From the NCBI GenBank assembly GCA_002305265.1, contig DBQP01000018.1, forward strand, positions 160,993 to 224,992: a stretch of DNA of 64,000 nucleotides. The letters are read 5' to 3'. Below, one piece after another: positions 1 through 8,975 of the stretch (within the stretch, counting starts at the first letter, position 1; each line of letters starts with the position of its first letter). The position numbers and the translations under genes are program-made. The notes beneath the pieces are model-generated. The model was not told where the DNA came from. It saw nothing but the letters and a program-made list of their open reading frames with translations, and did not search any database. Source of the stretch: Prevotellaceae bacterium UBA1391. GTDB lineage: Bacteria; Bacteroidota; Bacteroidia; Bacteroidales; Bacteroidaceae.

Positions 1-137
1 GTGACGTCATGGCAGTGGGGGTTTGAGACGTTTGTAGGGTTGATAGAGGCAAAGTTAGCAAATTCCGCGCATTCGAGCGTCACCTCGCCGCAGGAAAGGT
101 GCATTTTTTGTGCGCGACGCACAGTAGGAGCGCAAAC

Positions 138-182
138 ACACCGTCCCGGAAGCGTCCGCTGGGGGACGTTCCGGGACGGTGT
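138..182 (-). terminator. Long hairpin downstream of the first TlpA-like gene
   Basis: The arms ACACCGTCCCGGAA(G)CGTCC and GGACGTTCCGGGACGGTGT form a 19-bp stem with one bulged G and a loop of about 6 nt. It lies about 43 nt beyond the stop of the minus-strand gene ending at 225. A smaller hairpin (CTGCCT / AGGCAG, near 205-221) lies between. The T-run after the stem on the minus strand is short (GTTTGCG), so termination is likely but not certain. The rest of bases 1-224 shows no gene I can support. Confidence 0.45.
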
Positions 183-224
183 CAGACGTCGGACGCAGGC
201 GCTCCTGCCTGAGGAGGCAGGCCC

Positions 225-1607
225 TCAGCGCTGCGCATCGAGAATGGCGTCCATACGGGCGATGAAGTCGTCGCCCGACGGACGGAAGGCGTCGGCATTG
301 TTGATCGTGCCGTCGGCATTGATGATGAGAAAGCGCGGGATGGAGCGCACGCCCCACTGCGACGACAGCAGCTTCTCCTCGTCGCGGTTGACGTGGTATT
401 GTGGCCAAGCGGGACGGTCCTCCGTCACCTTCTGCTCCCACGCCTCGATGTTCTGGTCGAGCGAGATGGAGAGGAAGCGGATGCGGTCGTCGTCCTGGTA
501 GTGCGCGGCCAGCTTCGCCAGATAGGGAATCTCCATCACGCAGGGGCCGCACCACGTGGCCCAGAGGTCGATGTAGAGCACGCGGCCGAAGTGCTCGCTC
601 AGCCGGTGGGGCTCGCCTTGCAGGTCGGAGAACGTGACGTCGGGGCAGGCCATGCCGCTCTGCGTGGAGCGACGCGCATCGACGACATACTGATAGGTGC
701 GCACGACGTCGGTGTCGCCGGTCTGGCGCACGAGCGCCCAAAAGGCGTCGATGTCGACCTCCTCGGCGCCCAGCACCTGACTCACATGGTTGTCGATGAG
801 CAGGTGGCGCAGCGTGTCATTCTGCACGTTGTCGACGATGGCGCGGAGATACTCCTGCGCATAGACGTTGATGTCCATGTCGCTGCTGACCTCCACCGGC
901 ATCTTCCAGAAGAGATACGACTGCAGGATGTCGTGCTCCAGATAGCGCGCATCGTTCGGGTCGACTTCGGCCATGAAGGAGGCAAGGCGCGCGTCGTGCT
1001 TGGCGTCGATGCCGCGCACTGTGCAGAAACCGCTCTGCATCGTGATGCGATTGGCCAGATAGCGGAGCCGCACTTGCTCGCTCAACTGCGCGCGGAGCGC
1101 CGTGTCGCGCTCCTGGGCCAGCAGCCGCTGGAGTTCGGCGTGCTTGTGCTCGAGCAGTCGCCACGCGTCGGGAAAGGAGAGCGTGTCGCTGGGATTGACG
1201 CGCTCGTAGGCAACGTCCTTCGGCGGCAGGAAGCCTTCGACAGCCGAAGTGAGCTCCGACTGGAAGGCGTTGTCGCCCTCAAACTTCAGGGTGGCCGTCT
1301 TGCCGCGTCCCTTCACCTCCACACGGAGCGTCTTGCCGGGCTCGAGCAAGGCATAGAAGTTTGCAGCGCCTGTCGTGACATAGGCGCGAGTGGGCTGCGT
1401 GAGGGTGTCGCCTTGGAACGTCGCACGGCCCTTCGCGTCGAATTCGAGGGCTTGCAGGTTGAGGTCGACGACGATGGACGCGTGCTCGCGCATCGAGGCT
1501 TCGGCCACGTGGAGTTGCAGTGCCTGTGCATGCGCCGTGCCCGCCAGCAGGACGGCAGCCGCAGCTGCCAGCAGTTTTTTTTTGATGAGAAGTAGTTTTC
1601 TGTGCAT
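225..1607 (-). CDS. Secreted TlpA-like thioredoxin-fold protein (460 aa)
   Basis: Predicted periplasmic thiol-disulfide protein. A signal peptide covers about residues 1-27 (MHRKLLLIKKK, hydrophobic stretch, cleavage after AHA). A long helical/beta N-terminal region is followed by a C-terminal thioredoxin fold with the active site WCGPC (Cys353 and Cys356) and a cis-Pro segment (SIPRFLI). The ATG at 1607 is chosen because the open frame further upstream runs into a 22-bp repeat array and would encode Cys/Arg-rich repeats rather than protein. Family knowledge: TlpA/ResA-like proteins reduce disulfides of exported substrates, and Bacteroidota carry many paralogs with variable N-terminal domains. 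The substrate is unknown. It is the last of three TlpA-like genes on the same strand. Confidence 0.85.
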   Translation of the reverse strand: MHRKLLLIKKKLLAAAAAVLLAGTAHAQALQLHVAEASMREHASIVVDLNLQALEFDAKGRATFQGDTLTQPTRAYVTTGAANFYALLEPGKTLRVEVKGRGKTATLKFEGDNAFQSELTSAVEGFLPPKDVAYERVNPSDTLSFPDAWRLLEHKHAELQRLLAQERDTALRAQLSEQVRLRYLANRITMQSGFCTVRGIDAKHDARLASFMAEVDPNDARYLEHDILQSYLFWKMPVEVSSDMDINVYAQEYLRAIVDNVQNDTLRHLLIDNHVSQVLGAEEVDIDAFWALVRQTGDTDVVRTYQYVVDARRSTQSGMACPDVTFSDLQGEPHRLSEHFGRVLYIDLWATWCGPCVMEIPYLAKLAAHYQDDDRIRFLSISLDQNIEAWEQKVTEDRPAWPQYHVNRDEEKLLSSQWGVRSIPRFLIINADGTINNADAFRPSGDDFIARMDAILDAQR

Positions 1608-1794
1608 GAATATTTGTCTTTCGATGAGGATAGGTTGTTTTCTGTGCATGAGGAAAGGAGAAATGTAGTGTATGTCGGGAAAGGAGCGTCTGCCCGCAGC
1701 AAGTGGTGGACATAAACACAGGAGGTAGTCCGGCTGCACGGTCAGTCGTGCCGGACTACCCCTCTGCACTTGGGAGGATGTGGCTGAAAAAACA

Positions 1795-1918
1795 GCCGGA
1801 TACGCTTGCAAAGACAGCCGGGTGCGCTTGCAAAAACTGCCGGATGCGCTTGCAAAACCAGCCGGATGCGCTTGCAAAACCAGCCGGATGCGCTTGCAAA
1901 ACCAGCCGGATGCGCGCG
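1795..1918. repeat. 22-bp tandem array (five units plus partial)
   Basis: Units start at 1795, 1817, 1839, 1861 and 1883, with a partial copy at 1905. Each is exactly 22 bp and begins GCCGG(A/G)T(A/G)CGCTTGC. Units 3 to 5 are identical; units 1 and 2 carry a few substitutions and no indels. The array fills most of the 342-bp gap between two minus-strand TlpA-like genes, upstream of the one starting at 1607. The rest of the gap (1608-1794) shows no gene. Confidence 0.95.
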
Positions 1919-1949
1919 CTTTCAGCCGCACGTGCGGCCGCGCCGCTAC

Positions 1950-3083
1950 TTATTCGCCGAGCAATTCCGTCAGCTTCGCGTGAAGTGCTTCCTCACGCAG
2001 GTCCTTGGCGATGATGACGCCCTTTTGGTCGACCAGCACATTCGCAGGAATAGCAGTCACATTGTAGGCGGCAGCGCCTTCGCTCTCCCAGCCCTTGAGG
2101 TCGCTCATCTGCGGCCACGGCATGTGGAGGTCCTTGATGGCCTTGCGCCAGGCTGCGCCGTCGTTGTCGAGACTGACGCCGACAATCTCAAGTCCCTTGC
2201 TGTGGAACTTGTCGTAGGCGGCGACGACATTCGGCATCTCTGCGCGGCAAGGACCGCACCAGGAGGCCCAGAAGTCGATGAGCGTGTACTTGTTCTTTCC
2301 GACATAGTCGCTCACCTTGATTTTCCGGCCCGTCGGGTCGGCCATCTCGATGTCTGTGTACGACTCGCCCTCTGCGGTTGCAGCGGCCGCCTTCTGCGCA
2401 TTGACGATGGAAAGGTAGTTGGGCGTCTCCGCCTTGTGCTTGGCAAAAGCGTCGAGAACTGCCTTCTGCATCTCGGGCTCGAAGTTGGGATATTCATACA
2501 GCAGGAGCAAGTCGGAGAAGCCAGAAGGAATGTAATTCACCATGAAGTCGTAGACGGCCTGACGTCGCTCGGCAGTCAGCTTGTCGATAGCGGCCTGTGC
2601 GGCTACAGACTCGGCGGTGGAGTCGTTGCCCGCATTCACCTTTTCCCAATAGGGCGTGATGCGCGCGTTGTAGGTCGAGTCGAGCTGTTCGAACTCCTTC
2701 AGGAGCACGTAGTTCTCGCCGGTCGACGTCACGACGGCTTCCTTGCCGCTCTGCTCCGAGAAAATCTCGACGTGGATGTCGGCATTTTCCAGCAGAATCT
2801 GTGCCATGCCAAAGCCCTGTGCGCTGCCCTTGTGGGTGGGTACGATGAAGCGCAGTGCCGCACCGTCGATCTCGCCGGTGAACTTAAACTCGCCGTCCTT
2901 GACGATGGCCGTGTCCTCAGGCACGAACTGGAAGAAGCCCTGCATGGAGGACAGGTATACTGTATCACCGTCGACAGTGCCCTCGGCCGTTCCTGTCACG
3001 GTATAGCCTGGCTTCGTTGCGCACGCGGTGAAGAGCACTGCCAGCAAGAGCGAGGCGGAGAGAATCGTGAATCTTGACTTCAT
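1950..3083 (-). CDS. TlpA-family lipoprotein with DUF4369-like N-terminus (377 aa)
   Basis: Predicted outer- or inner-membrane-anchored periplasmic thiol-disulfide oxidoreductase. The N-terminus has a lipoprotein signal ending in a lipobox (LLLAVLFTAC, Cys about residue 20). Residues about 25-125 (GYTVTGTAEGTVDGDTVYLS) resemble the DUF4369 beta-domain that precedes thioredoxin folds in many Bacteroidota proteins. The C-terminal TlpA domain carries WCGPC (Cys276, Cys279) and the cis-Pro segment AIPANVLV. The ATG at 3083 gives an intact lipoprotein signal; the upstream open frame is translated 22-bp repeats. The same family is found nearby at 225-1607 and 3480-4511. Confidence 0.9.
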   Translation of the reverse strand: MKSRFTILSASLLLAVLFTACATKPGYTVTGTAEGTVDGDTVYLSSMQGFFQFVPEDTAIVKDGEFKFTGEIDGAALRFIVPTHKGSAQGFGMAQILLENADIHVEIFSEQSGKEAVVTSTGENYVLLKEFEQLDSTYNARITPYWEKVNAGNDSTAESVAAQAAIDKLTAERRQAVYDFMVNYIPSGFSDLLLLYEYPNFEPEMQKAVLDAFAKHKAETPNYLSIVNAQKAAAATAEGESYTDIEMADPTGRKIKVSDYVGKNKYTLIDFWASWCGPCRAEMPNVVAAYDKFHSKGLEIVGVSLDNDGAAWRKAIKDLHMPWPQMSDLKGWESEGAAAYNVTAIPANVLVDQKGVIIAKDLREEALHAKLTELLGE

Positions 3084-3205
3084 ATTGTATGTTTTTGAGG
3101 TGATGTATGACAGCCGATGGACGCACACGTCGCCGGACCGGCCAAGTGAAAAATCGGTTTCGTTGCCGCGAAGCATCCACAGCGCCGCAAAGTAGAATTC
3201 ATTTC

Positions 3206-3337
3206 GCGGAAGACGTATTGAGGAAACGCGGAAGACGTATTGAGAAAACGCGGAAGACGTAATGAAAAATCGCTGAAGCGAAAAATCAGAATCGCTGAAG
3301 CGAAAAATCAGAATCGCTGAAGCGAAAAAAATAGATC
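3206..3337. repeat. 22-bp tandem array, six exact units, two sequence types and a hybrid
   Basis: Units start at 3206, 3228, 3250, 3272, 3294 and 3316, with no indels. The first two begin GCGGAAGACGTATTGAG. The third begins like them but ends like the next ones. The last three begin GCTGAAGCGAAAAA. The array lies between the TlpA-like gene starting at 3083 and a possible promoter at 3345-3352, so it would fall inside the 5-prime leader of that gene. The other parts of the 3084-3479 gap show no gene. Confidence 0.95.
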
Positions 3338-3344
3338 GCTGCCG

Positions 3345-3352
3345 CAAAGATA
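3345..3352 (-). promoter_or_regulatory. Candidate -7 box for the TlpA-like lipoprotein gene
   Basis: The plus strand reads CAAAGATA, giving TATCTTTG on the minus strand, which matches the Bacteroidota -7 consensus TAnnTTTG. No clear -33 TTTG is seen at the expected distance. If used, the leader to the ATG at 3083 would be about 250 nt and would contain the 22-bp array. Confidence 0.4.
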
Positions 3353-3479
3353 CATTTTTTGGAAATATAAAAAAAGATTCCGGTGAGAAAAAAGATGTAT
3401 CGTGCTGCCTGTCATGCGTTTTGGACCGGCAGCGGCTCCGTGCGGACGGCGCAGCGGAAGTGTGCGGGCAGTTTGTGGC

Positions 3480-4511
3480 TCACGCCGTGAGCCGGGCGAG
3501 CAACGCCCGAATTTCGTCGGGGCCGGAGGGGGAAGCCAGCACGCGGCCTTCGGCGTCGAGCAGCAGGTAGTAGGGCACGCCTGCACCCAACTGATAGCGA
3601 TGGTAGATGATGTCGTAGCCGGCCTGCGTCGTCCGGTATTGCGGCCAGGGCTCGGGATGCTTCTTCAGTGCGGCGCGCCAGGCCTCGTCCTTCTCGTCGA
3701 TGGAGATGGCGACGACGCTGAGCTGCGACTGGAAGTCGCGGGCAATCTCAGCAATCTTCGGCATGGAGTAGAGGCAGATGCCGCACCAGGAGGCCCAGAA
3801 GTCGAGGAGAATGTAGCGGCTCTTCGGCAGCACGGCAAGGGCCGACGTCGGTTGTCCGTCGGTGCCGGCAATCGGAAAGTCGAGCAGCGGCGCTCCGAGG
3901 GTCGTCAGACGGCCGTCGGCCACGCGGCGGCGGAACTCGGCGTAGCGCGCCGTGTCGAGCGGATTTTCCTGAATCAGTGTCTCCAGTTCCGCCACTTGCT
4001 CCGCGCGCAGGTTGTAGGCGCGCTCGAGCAGGCGGTTGGCGAGCCATACGCTGACGACGGACCGCGGATGCTGCCGGATGAAGGCCCAGTCGGCGCCGTC
4101 GGCCTGCTGCAGGGCCTGATAGGCGAGGAAGTCGCGCTGCACTTCCCCACCCGTCACCTGCAGGGTGGGACTGACGTGATAGACGGTGTCGGACAAGAAG
4201 ATTTCGGTGTAGGTCCAGCGAATCGAGTCGGTGGGCCATCCGCGCTTCTCCACGAGCGCGAGGTTGTTGGTCATGAGCGTACCGGCCTGCGGCTGTCCGA
4301 TGCGGCCGCGCAGCGTGAAGCGCCCGTCTTTGAGCGTGTCGCTGCCGAGGTCCTCCGAATAGCTGACAGGCGTGCGGACGACGAGTCCGACGGTGGTGCC
4401 GTCGGGCATGTCGAGCTGGCCTTCGACGACAAAGCCGCCCTGCTGTGCCGACGCGTGCTTAGGCGCCAGCAGGAGGAGAGAGAGCAGCGGAAGGATGAGA
4501 ATGCGTTTCAT
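3480..4511 (-). CDS. Secreted TlpA-like protein with CGIC active site (343 aa)
   Basis: Predicted periplasmic thiol-disulfide protein. The signal peptide covers about residues 1-22 (LLSLLLLAPKHASA before QQGG). A DUF4369-like N-terminal domain (FVVEGQLDMPDGTTVGLVV) is followed by a helical linker and a thioredoxin fold. The active site is WCGIC (Cys243, Cys246) instead of the usual CGPC, which would change redox potential; this is an inference. The cis-Pro segment is GVPYYLLL. The upstream open frame overlaps the neighbouring gene in another frame, so the ATG at 4511, 38 nt after the stop of the DUF4105 gene, is preferred. The short spacing suggests co-transcription from 5821. Confidence 0.87.
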   Translation of the reverse strand: MKRILILPLLSLLLLAPKHASAQQGGFVVEGQLDMPDGTTVGLVVRTPVSYSEDLGSDTLKDGRFTLRGRIGQPQAGTLMTNNLALVEKRGWPTDSIRWTYTEIFLSDTVYHVSPTLQVTGGEVQRDFLAYQALQQADGADWAFIRQHPRSVVSVWLANRLLERAYNLRAEQVAELETLIQENPLDTARYAEFRRRVADGRLTTLGAPLLDFPIAGTDGQPTSALAVLPKSRYILLDFWASWCGICLYSMPKIAEIARDFQSQLSVVAISIDEKDEAWRAALKKHPEPWPQYRTTQAGYDIIYHRYQLGAGVPYYLLLDAEGRVLASPSGPDEIRALLARLTA

Positions 4512-4549
4512 AGAGATGATGTGTGGGATGGCGGAAAGAAGTGGGATGC

Positions 4550-5821
4550 TCAGCGGCTGTGGCTGGGAGCGGCGTCGCCGCTGCGAACGAGCAGGTAGTA
4601 GGAGGTGGCGAGACGCACGATGAATGCAGCCAGAAGCAGCACCAGATAGCGTCCGTACTGCAGGGCGGGCACCCAGGCCGAGCAGGCCAGCAGGCCGAAG
4701 CAGGCGATGGCGGCCAGCAAGTGCAGGCGGCGGAGCGAGGGTCGGCGGCGCAGGAAGAGCCAGAGGACTTCGTAGAGCGGATTGAAGACCACGTACAGCC
4801 AGTTCCAGGTGGTGGCCACGAGGCCCGAGAAGAGGGCCAGGTAGCAGAACCAGAGAGCCACCACGAGATGGATGGCCACAAGCACGCCGTCGACCGCAGC
4901 GACGAGGCGACGCAGGCGGCCGCCGACCTGACACAGCGTGGCCAGCACGGCCAGCACGAGCAAGGCGCTGCCCACGTGGATCGGGGTGACGGGGAAAGGC
5001 TTCTGCACGACGGACGGTTCGAGCAGCATGTGCGGACGTCCGACGGTCATGGGCCGACGCTGGCCCAGCGAATCCTCGATCTCGGCATGGAGCCATGCGG
5101 CCTCGAGGTTGGCGGGCATGAGCCGTGCATAGAACTTGTCGGCGGGGTTGTCTTCAAATTCGCCCGCCGTGATGTTCCAGAGGGCCTGATACCAGGGGAA
5201 CTGCTGCTCAGCCAGCCGCACGACGGAGGCGCGTGCGTCGCCGGCCTTGTAGTGGAGAAGGCTGTCGAGGTCGTTGTAGACGATGTGCTCGGACGTCAGC
5301 GCGCCTTGGACGGCGAGCTCAGTCATCGAGGCGCAGTTGTTGGAGAGATAGTTGTAGACGCGCATGCGGCGCTGGATGAGCTCGGTGTCGAGATTGCGCC
5401 AGAGCGCCTGTTCGGCACGGGGCGGGAGGTTGAGCTGCACCTCGCGGACGCCGCGTCCCTCCTGGCGATAGATGTCGATGATTTCCTGAGTCGTCGCATA
5501 GACGAATCCGGCCATTCCTCTTCCGCGCAAGAAAGCCAGCATGCCGCCGTAGTTGAAGTCCATCGTGAACGTATAGGTGATGTCGAGCCCGTTGGAAGGA
5601 CTTTGCAGGCGGAGCGCGCTGTGGCCGTAGATGGAATAGGGCTCGCTGCCGGGCGTGGCGGTGAGCAGGCTGACGGTGATGAAGTCTTCGGCAGCCGCCA
5701 GACGGTCGATGCTGTCGCGGCGGACAGCAAGCAGCGAGTCGGCGTCGGTCAGCGTCGGCTGCTGCGCCCCAAGCGGCGCGCAGAGGAGGAATGAGAGGAT
5801 GAGGGAAAGAATGCGGATCAT
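4550..5821 (-). CDS. DUF4105 / Lnb N-terminal-type membrane protein (423 aa)
   Basis: Envelope protein. The signal peptide covers residues 1-19 (LILSFLLCAPLGA). The periplasmic domain matches what I know of DUF4105 (Lnb N-terminal periplasmic domain): YSIYGHSALR with His67 and NYLSNNCAS with Cys163, the likely His/Cys catalytic pair. From about residue 285 onward there are four or five hydrophobic membrane spans. Relatives are linked to lipoprotein N-acyl transfer (Lnb in Gram-positives), but the function of Bacteroidota members is not established, so that role is inferred by family only. It is followed at 38 nt by a TlpA-like gene that could keep the cysteine reduced (inference). Confidence 0.8.
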   Translation of the reverse strand: MIRILSLILSFLLCAPLGAQQPTLTDADSLLAVRRDSIDRLAAAEDFITVSLLTATPGSEPYSIYGHSALRLQSPSNGLDITYTFTMDFNYGGMLAFLRGRGMAGFVYATTQEIIDIYRQEGRGVREVQLNLPPRAEQALWRNLDTELIQRRMRVYNYLSNNCASMTELAVQGALTSEHIVYNDLDSLLHYKAGDARASVVRLAEQQFPWYQALWNITAGEFEDNPADKFYARLMPANLEAAWLHAEIEDSLGQRRPMTVGRPHMLLEPSVVQKPFPVTPIHVGSALLVLAVLATLCQVGGRLRRLVAAVDGVLVAIHLVVALWFCYLALFSGLVATTWNWLYVVFNPLYEVLWLFLRRRPSLRRLHLLAAIACFGLLACSAWVPALQYGRYLVLLLAAFIVRLATSYYLLVRSGDAAPSHSR

Positions 5822-5889
5822 CGCTGTGGAATTGAGGGAGGTGGGAAGATGGGCGGACGCCGGCAGGCCGTGTGGACCGGACGGCGGGG

Positions 5890-5983
5890 CAAGTTCAGCG
5901 GGCCGAAGCGGCACCGCGGAGAGGATGTGCGTGAAGGTGTTGCCATCCTCTGGCCAAGTTCAGCGGGCCGAAGCGGCACCGCG
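5890..5983. repeat. 29-nt direct repeat, copies 65 bp apart
   Basis: An identical 29-nt segment (starting CAAGTTCAGCGGGCCGAAGC) occurs at 5890-5918 and 5955-5983. The offset of 65 is one less than three 22-bp steps. It lies upstream of the DUF4105 gene and next to the 22-bp array at 6016. Confidence 0.9.
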
Positions 5984-6015
5984 TAGAGAGAAGCGCATCA
6001 CACGCGGAAAAACAC

Positions 6016-6125
6016 GAAGGCCTTCGTGGCTCGCCGAGAAGGCCTTCGTGATGTGTCGGGAAGGCCTTCGCTCTGATTCGGAAATTCCCGCGGCTTGTGT
6101 CGGGAACTTCTTCGGCGCGCAGCGA
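6016..6125. repeat. 22-bp array with GAAGGCCTTC palindrome
   Basis: Units start at 6016, 6038 and 6060, each beginning GAAGGCCTTCG, a 10-bp palindrome plus G. The register continues in two degenerate units at 6082 and 6104: TGTGTCGG ends the units at both 6059 and 6103. The array lies between the start of the DUF4105 gene and the terminator of the next gene upstream. Confidence 0.92.
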
Positions 6126-6149
6126 AGATGCTGTGCCGCAGGCGTGTGC

Positions 6150-6209
6150 GGAAAGAGGAAAGGGCATGTGTGCACTGCCGCGCAGAAGCGGGCAGTGCGA
6201 CACATGTCC
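6150..6209 (-). terminator. Terminator of the duplicated secreted-protein gene
   Basis: The stem CATGTGTGCACTGCC / GGCAGTGCGACACATG, with one bulge and extended by GGG/TCC, is followed on the minus strand by TTTCCTCTTTC. It lies 22 nt after the stop at 6231. A nearly identical hairpin and T-rich tail follow the paralogous gene (8891-8954), so the 3-prime end was duplicated with the gene. Confidence 0.8.
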
Positions 6210-6230
6210 ATGAAAGCGCAGAAACGGCGA

Positions 6231-8642
6231 TTACGGGTTGTAGACCTTCTTGCCGTTCAGGATGTAGATGCCCTTGCCGAGGCGCTTCACCTGCATGCCG
6301 CCGAGGGTGTAGATCTTGTCGTTGCCGGCAGCGGCGCGCGCGTCGGACGTCTCAACGGTGCTGATGCCCACCACGTCGCCGATTTCGGCGAACCAGTAGA
6401 GCACTTCCGGAGCCTCCTCGATGCCCGACTTGAAGTCTTCCACGGCAAAGCGGATGTAGTGGGTGCCGGCCGCGATGACCGTGCCTGGCTGGATGAGGTC
6501 GAACTTGGCGTTCTCGACGTCGATGGTGTAGTACTTGTAGTCGGCAGAAAGCGTGTCGACGTAGATGTCCAGCTGGGCCGTGATGAGGTCTTCAAGCTCG
6601 CTGATGTTGACGGTCGTTTCCTTGCTCAGCAGCACCTTGGCCTGTCCGGCTCCGTAGAGGATGGCGGGCGTGTTGTTCGGCAGGAAATCGTGGCGGACAT
6701 GCTGGGGCTGCACGCCGACGTAGCGTTTGCCGTCGGCCAGGCTGTCGATGAGCTGGAAGCTGACGGTGTAGACATTGTCGGGGAAGCGGTGGCTGGCCAG
6801 CTCGCGGTCGCTCCAGAAGAGCTTGTAGCCGCCCTCCTCGGGGAAGTCGAGGGTGAGGACGAGATCGCTCGTGAAGTGGGCCGTGTAGGTCTCGACGCCA
6901 TTGACTTCGACGGAGATCACTGGGTCGGTGATCTTGCGGCCGGTCGACTCCTCGATCCAGTAGTCGAACTTCGCGGTGGGATCGTAGTCGGTGTTGGGCG
7001 TTGCGGTCATGGTCACGATGTCGCCGATGTTGTTGACGGCGGGATTGATGCTGACGCTGCCGAGCGAGTCGAACTCAGCCACGGTGGCCGGCTTGACACG
7101 GGTGTAGAGGGCGAGATAGACGCGATTGGGCGCAGAGGGTCTCGTGCCACGCCAACGGTCGTCGTCCCAGCCGTTGTAGTCAGACTGGGCGATGTCGGCG
7201 CTGGCGGGGTTGCCGGTGGAGAAGAGCTCATTGGTGTAGACGGGAAGGTTGTCCTCGCCGAGCGTGGTGGCAGCAAATCCGGCCACCTGCCAGCCGTCGT
7301 TGGCCTTGGCGTGGAGGTAGAAGGAGCCAGACGCGCCATCGAACTTCCGGTCGGCAACCTCAGCTCCGGTCCAAGCAGTGTCGCTCTCTTCGGCAGTGTC
7401 GCTGACATAGACCTGGCCTACACCTGCGGGGAGGGAATGAAGCTGCACCTGGTTGTAATAGTACGGAACGCCCGTCAACTCGTCGACGTCGGGGAACCAG
7501 TAGAGAATCTCTGGCGTCGGCAGGGAGTCGGCCTTGAAACCTTCCACAGCAAAGCGGATGTAGTGGGTGCCGGCCGCGACGAGGGTGCCGGGCTGGATGA
7601 GGTCGAACTGGGCGTTCTCGACGTCGATGGTGTAGTACTTGTAGTCGGCAGACAGCGTGTCGACGTTGAAATCCTGCTGGGCCGTGATGAGGTTTTCATC
7701 CGCGCTGATGTTGGCGGTCGTTTCGTTGCTCAGCAGCACCTTGGCCTGTCCGGTGCCGTAGAGGATGGCCGGCGTATTGTTCTGCAGGAAGTCGTGGCCG
7801 AGTTGCTGGGGTTCCGCGCCGACGAAGCGTTTACCGCCGACAAGGCTGTCGATGAGCTGGAAGCTCGTGGTGTAGACATTCTTGGGGAAGCGGCCGCTGA
7901 AGAGATTGCGACTGTTCCAGAAGAGCTTGTAGCCGCCTTCCGAGGGGAAGTCGAAGGTGACGACGAGGTCGCTCGTGAAGTGGGCCGTGTAGGTCTCGGC
8001 GCCGGTGACCTCGACGGTAATCTCGGGCTCGGTAATCTTGCGGCCGGTCGACTCCTCCACCCAGTACTCGAACTTGGCACTGGGGTCGTAGTCGGTGTTG
8101 GGCGTGGCGGTCAGCGTCACGACGTCGCCGATGTCGTTGACGGGGTCGCTGCTGCTGACGCTGCCAATCTATTCGAAACCAGCCTCAGTGACCGCCTTGA
8201 CGCGGGTGTAGAGGGCGATGTAGACGCGATTGGGCGTAACCGGCCTACCTCCTATAAAACCGTCATCGTCCCAACCGTAGAATGTAGAGTTGGTGATGTC
8301 GTCTTTGGCGGGGTTGCTGGTGGAGAAGAGAGTCTCGGTGTAGACGGGATTGCCGGTGTCGTCGAGCGTGGTGGCGGCAAAGCCAGCCACCTGCCAGCCT
8401 TCGATGGCCTTGGCATGGAGATAGAAGTAGCCGGATGCTCCTTCTATTTTCAGGTCGGAGACCTCAGAACCGGTCCACACGCTGTCGTTCACTTCCTCGG
8501 AGGCACTGGCATAGACCTGGCCACGGCCTGAAGGGACGGAATGGAGCCGCACATAGTTGTAATAGTATTGAACGTTTGCCGAGGCCGAGAGGGCCATCAC
8601 AGTAGCGGCAACCAAAGTAAGAAATTTTTTCATACGCATCAT
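6231..8642 (-). pseudogene. Two-module secreted protein interrupted by an in-frame TAG
   Basis: The frame from 8642 to 6231 would encode 803 residues with a signal peptide (MRMKKFLTLVAATVMALSASA), two tandem copies of a module of about 380 aa, and a C-terminal tail (GMQVKRLGKGIYILNGKKVYNP) shared with the next gene. A single TAG at 8169-8171 splits it into 157 and 629 residues. In the second module and in the paralog the same place reads EFDSLGSV with TCG for Ser; here it reads GFE-stop-IGSV, so one C-to-A change explains the stop. Each module has YYYNYVRLHS, NRVYIALYTRVK, a TPNTDYDPSAKFEYW segment typical of beta-rich repeats, and TAHFTSDLVVTFDFP. The tail resembles sorting tails of secreted Bacteroidales proteins (family knowledge). 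It may be a pseudogene, a read-through gene or a base-call error. Confidence 0.8.
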
Positions 8643-8890
8643 GAGTTTTTAATTAGAAAAACAGAGGTGCTAAAGACGCAGAGAGGTGATGCGAGGGAAG
8701 ACCCTCGGACCACTTGCGTTGTCAGGATGGTCTGGCGCGAGGCTGGAGGCCTTTGGGTGTGCGACGATACCGACGAAAGACGAGGGACGCGCGGAGCCAG
8801 ACACGGCGGAATCGAAAAAAAGCGGAGGCCTGCAGACCACGTGGGCCGGACGTCGGGCCAAGCCCGGCGAGGCGGCATGCCAGCGTGGAG

Positions 8891-8954
8891 AGAGGAAAAG
8901 AGGAAAGGGCATGTGGGCACTGCCGCACGGAAGCGGGCAGTGCGGCACATGTCC
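8891..8954 (-). terminator. Terminator of the single-module paralog
   Basis: The stem CATGTGGGCACTGCC / GGCAGTGCGGCACATG is followed on the minus strand by TTTCCTCTTTTCCTCTC. It begins 21 nt after the stop at 8976 and is nearly the same as the terminator at 6150-6209. The rest of the 8643-8975 gap shows no gene and no clear 22-bp array. Confidence 0.8.
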
Positions 8955-8975
8955 ATGAGGGTGCGGGGACGGAGT

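Noticed and set aside
1608..1931. N-terminal extension of the first TlpA-like protein
   Set aside because: The extra residues are translated 22-bp repeats (Cys/Arg/Phe-rich) and precede a clear signal peptide.
5655..8531. Long plus-strand open frame opposite the duplicated secreted genes
   Set aside because: It is antisense to conserved modules; composition is Val/Asp/Gly/Arg-biased as expected from a GC-rich mirror frame, with no recognisable domain.
6231..8642. Alternative genetic code (stop reassigned)
   Set aside because: All housekeeping genes end normally at TAA, TAG or TGA and contain none internally; only isolated secreted-protein genes are interrupted.
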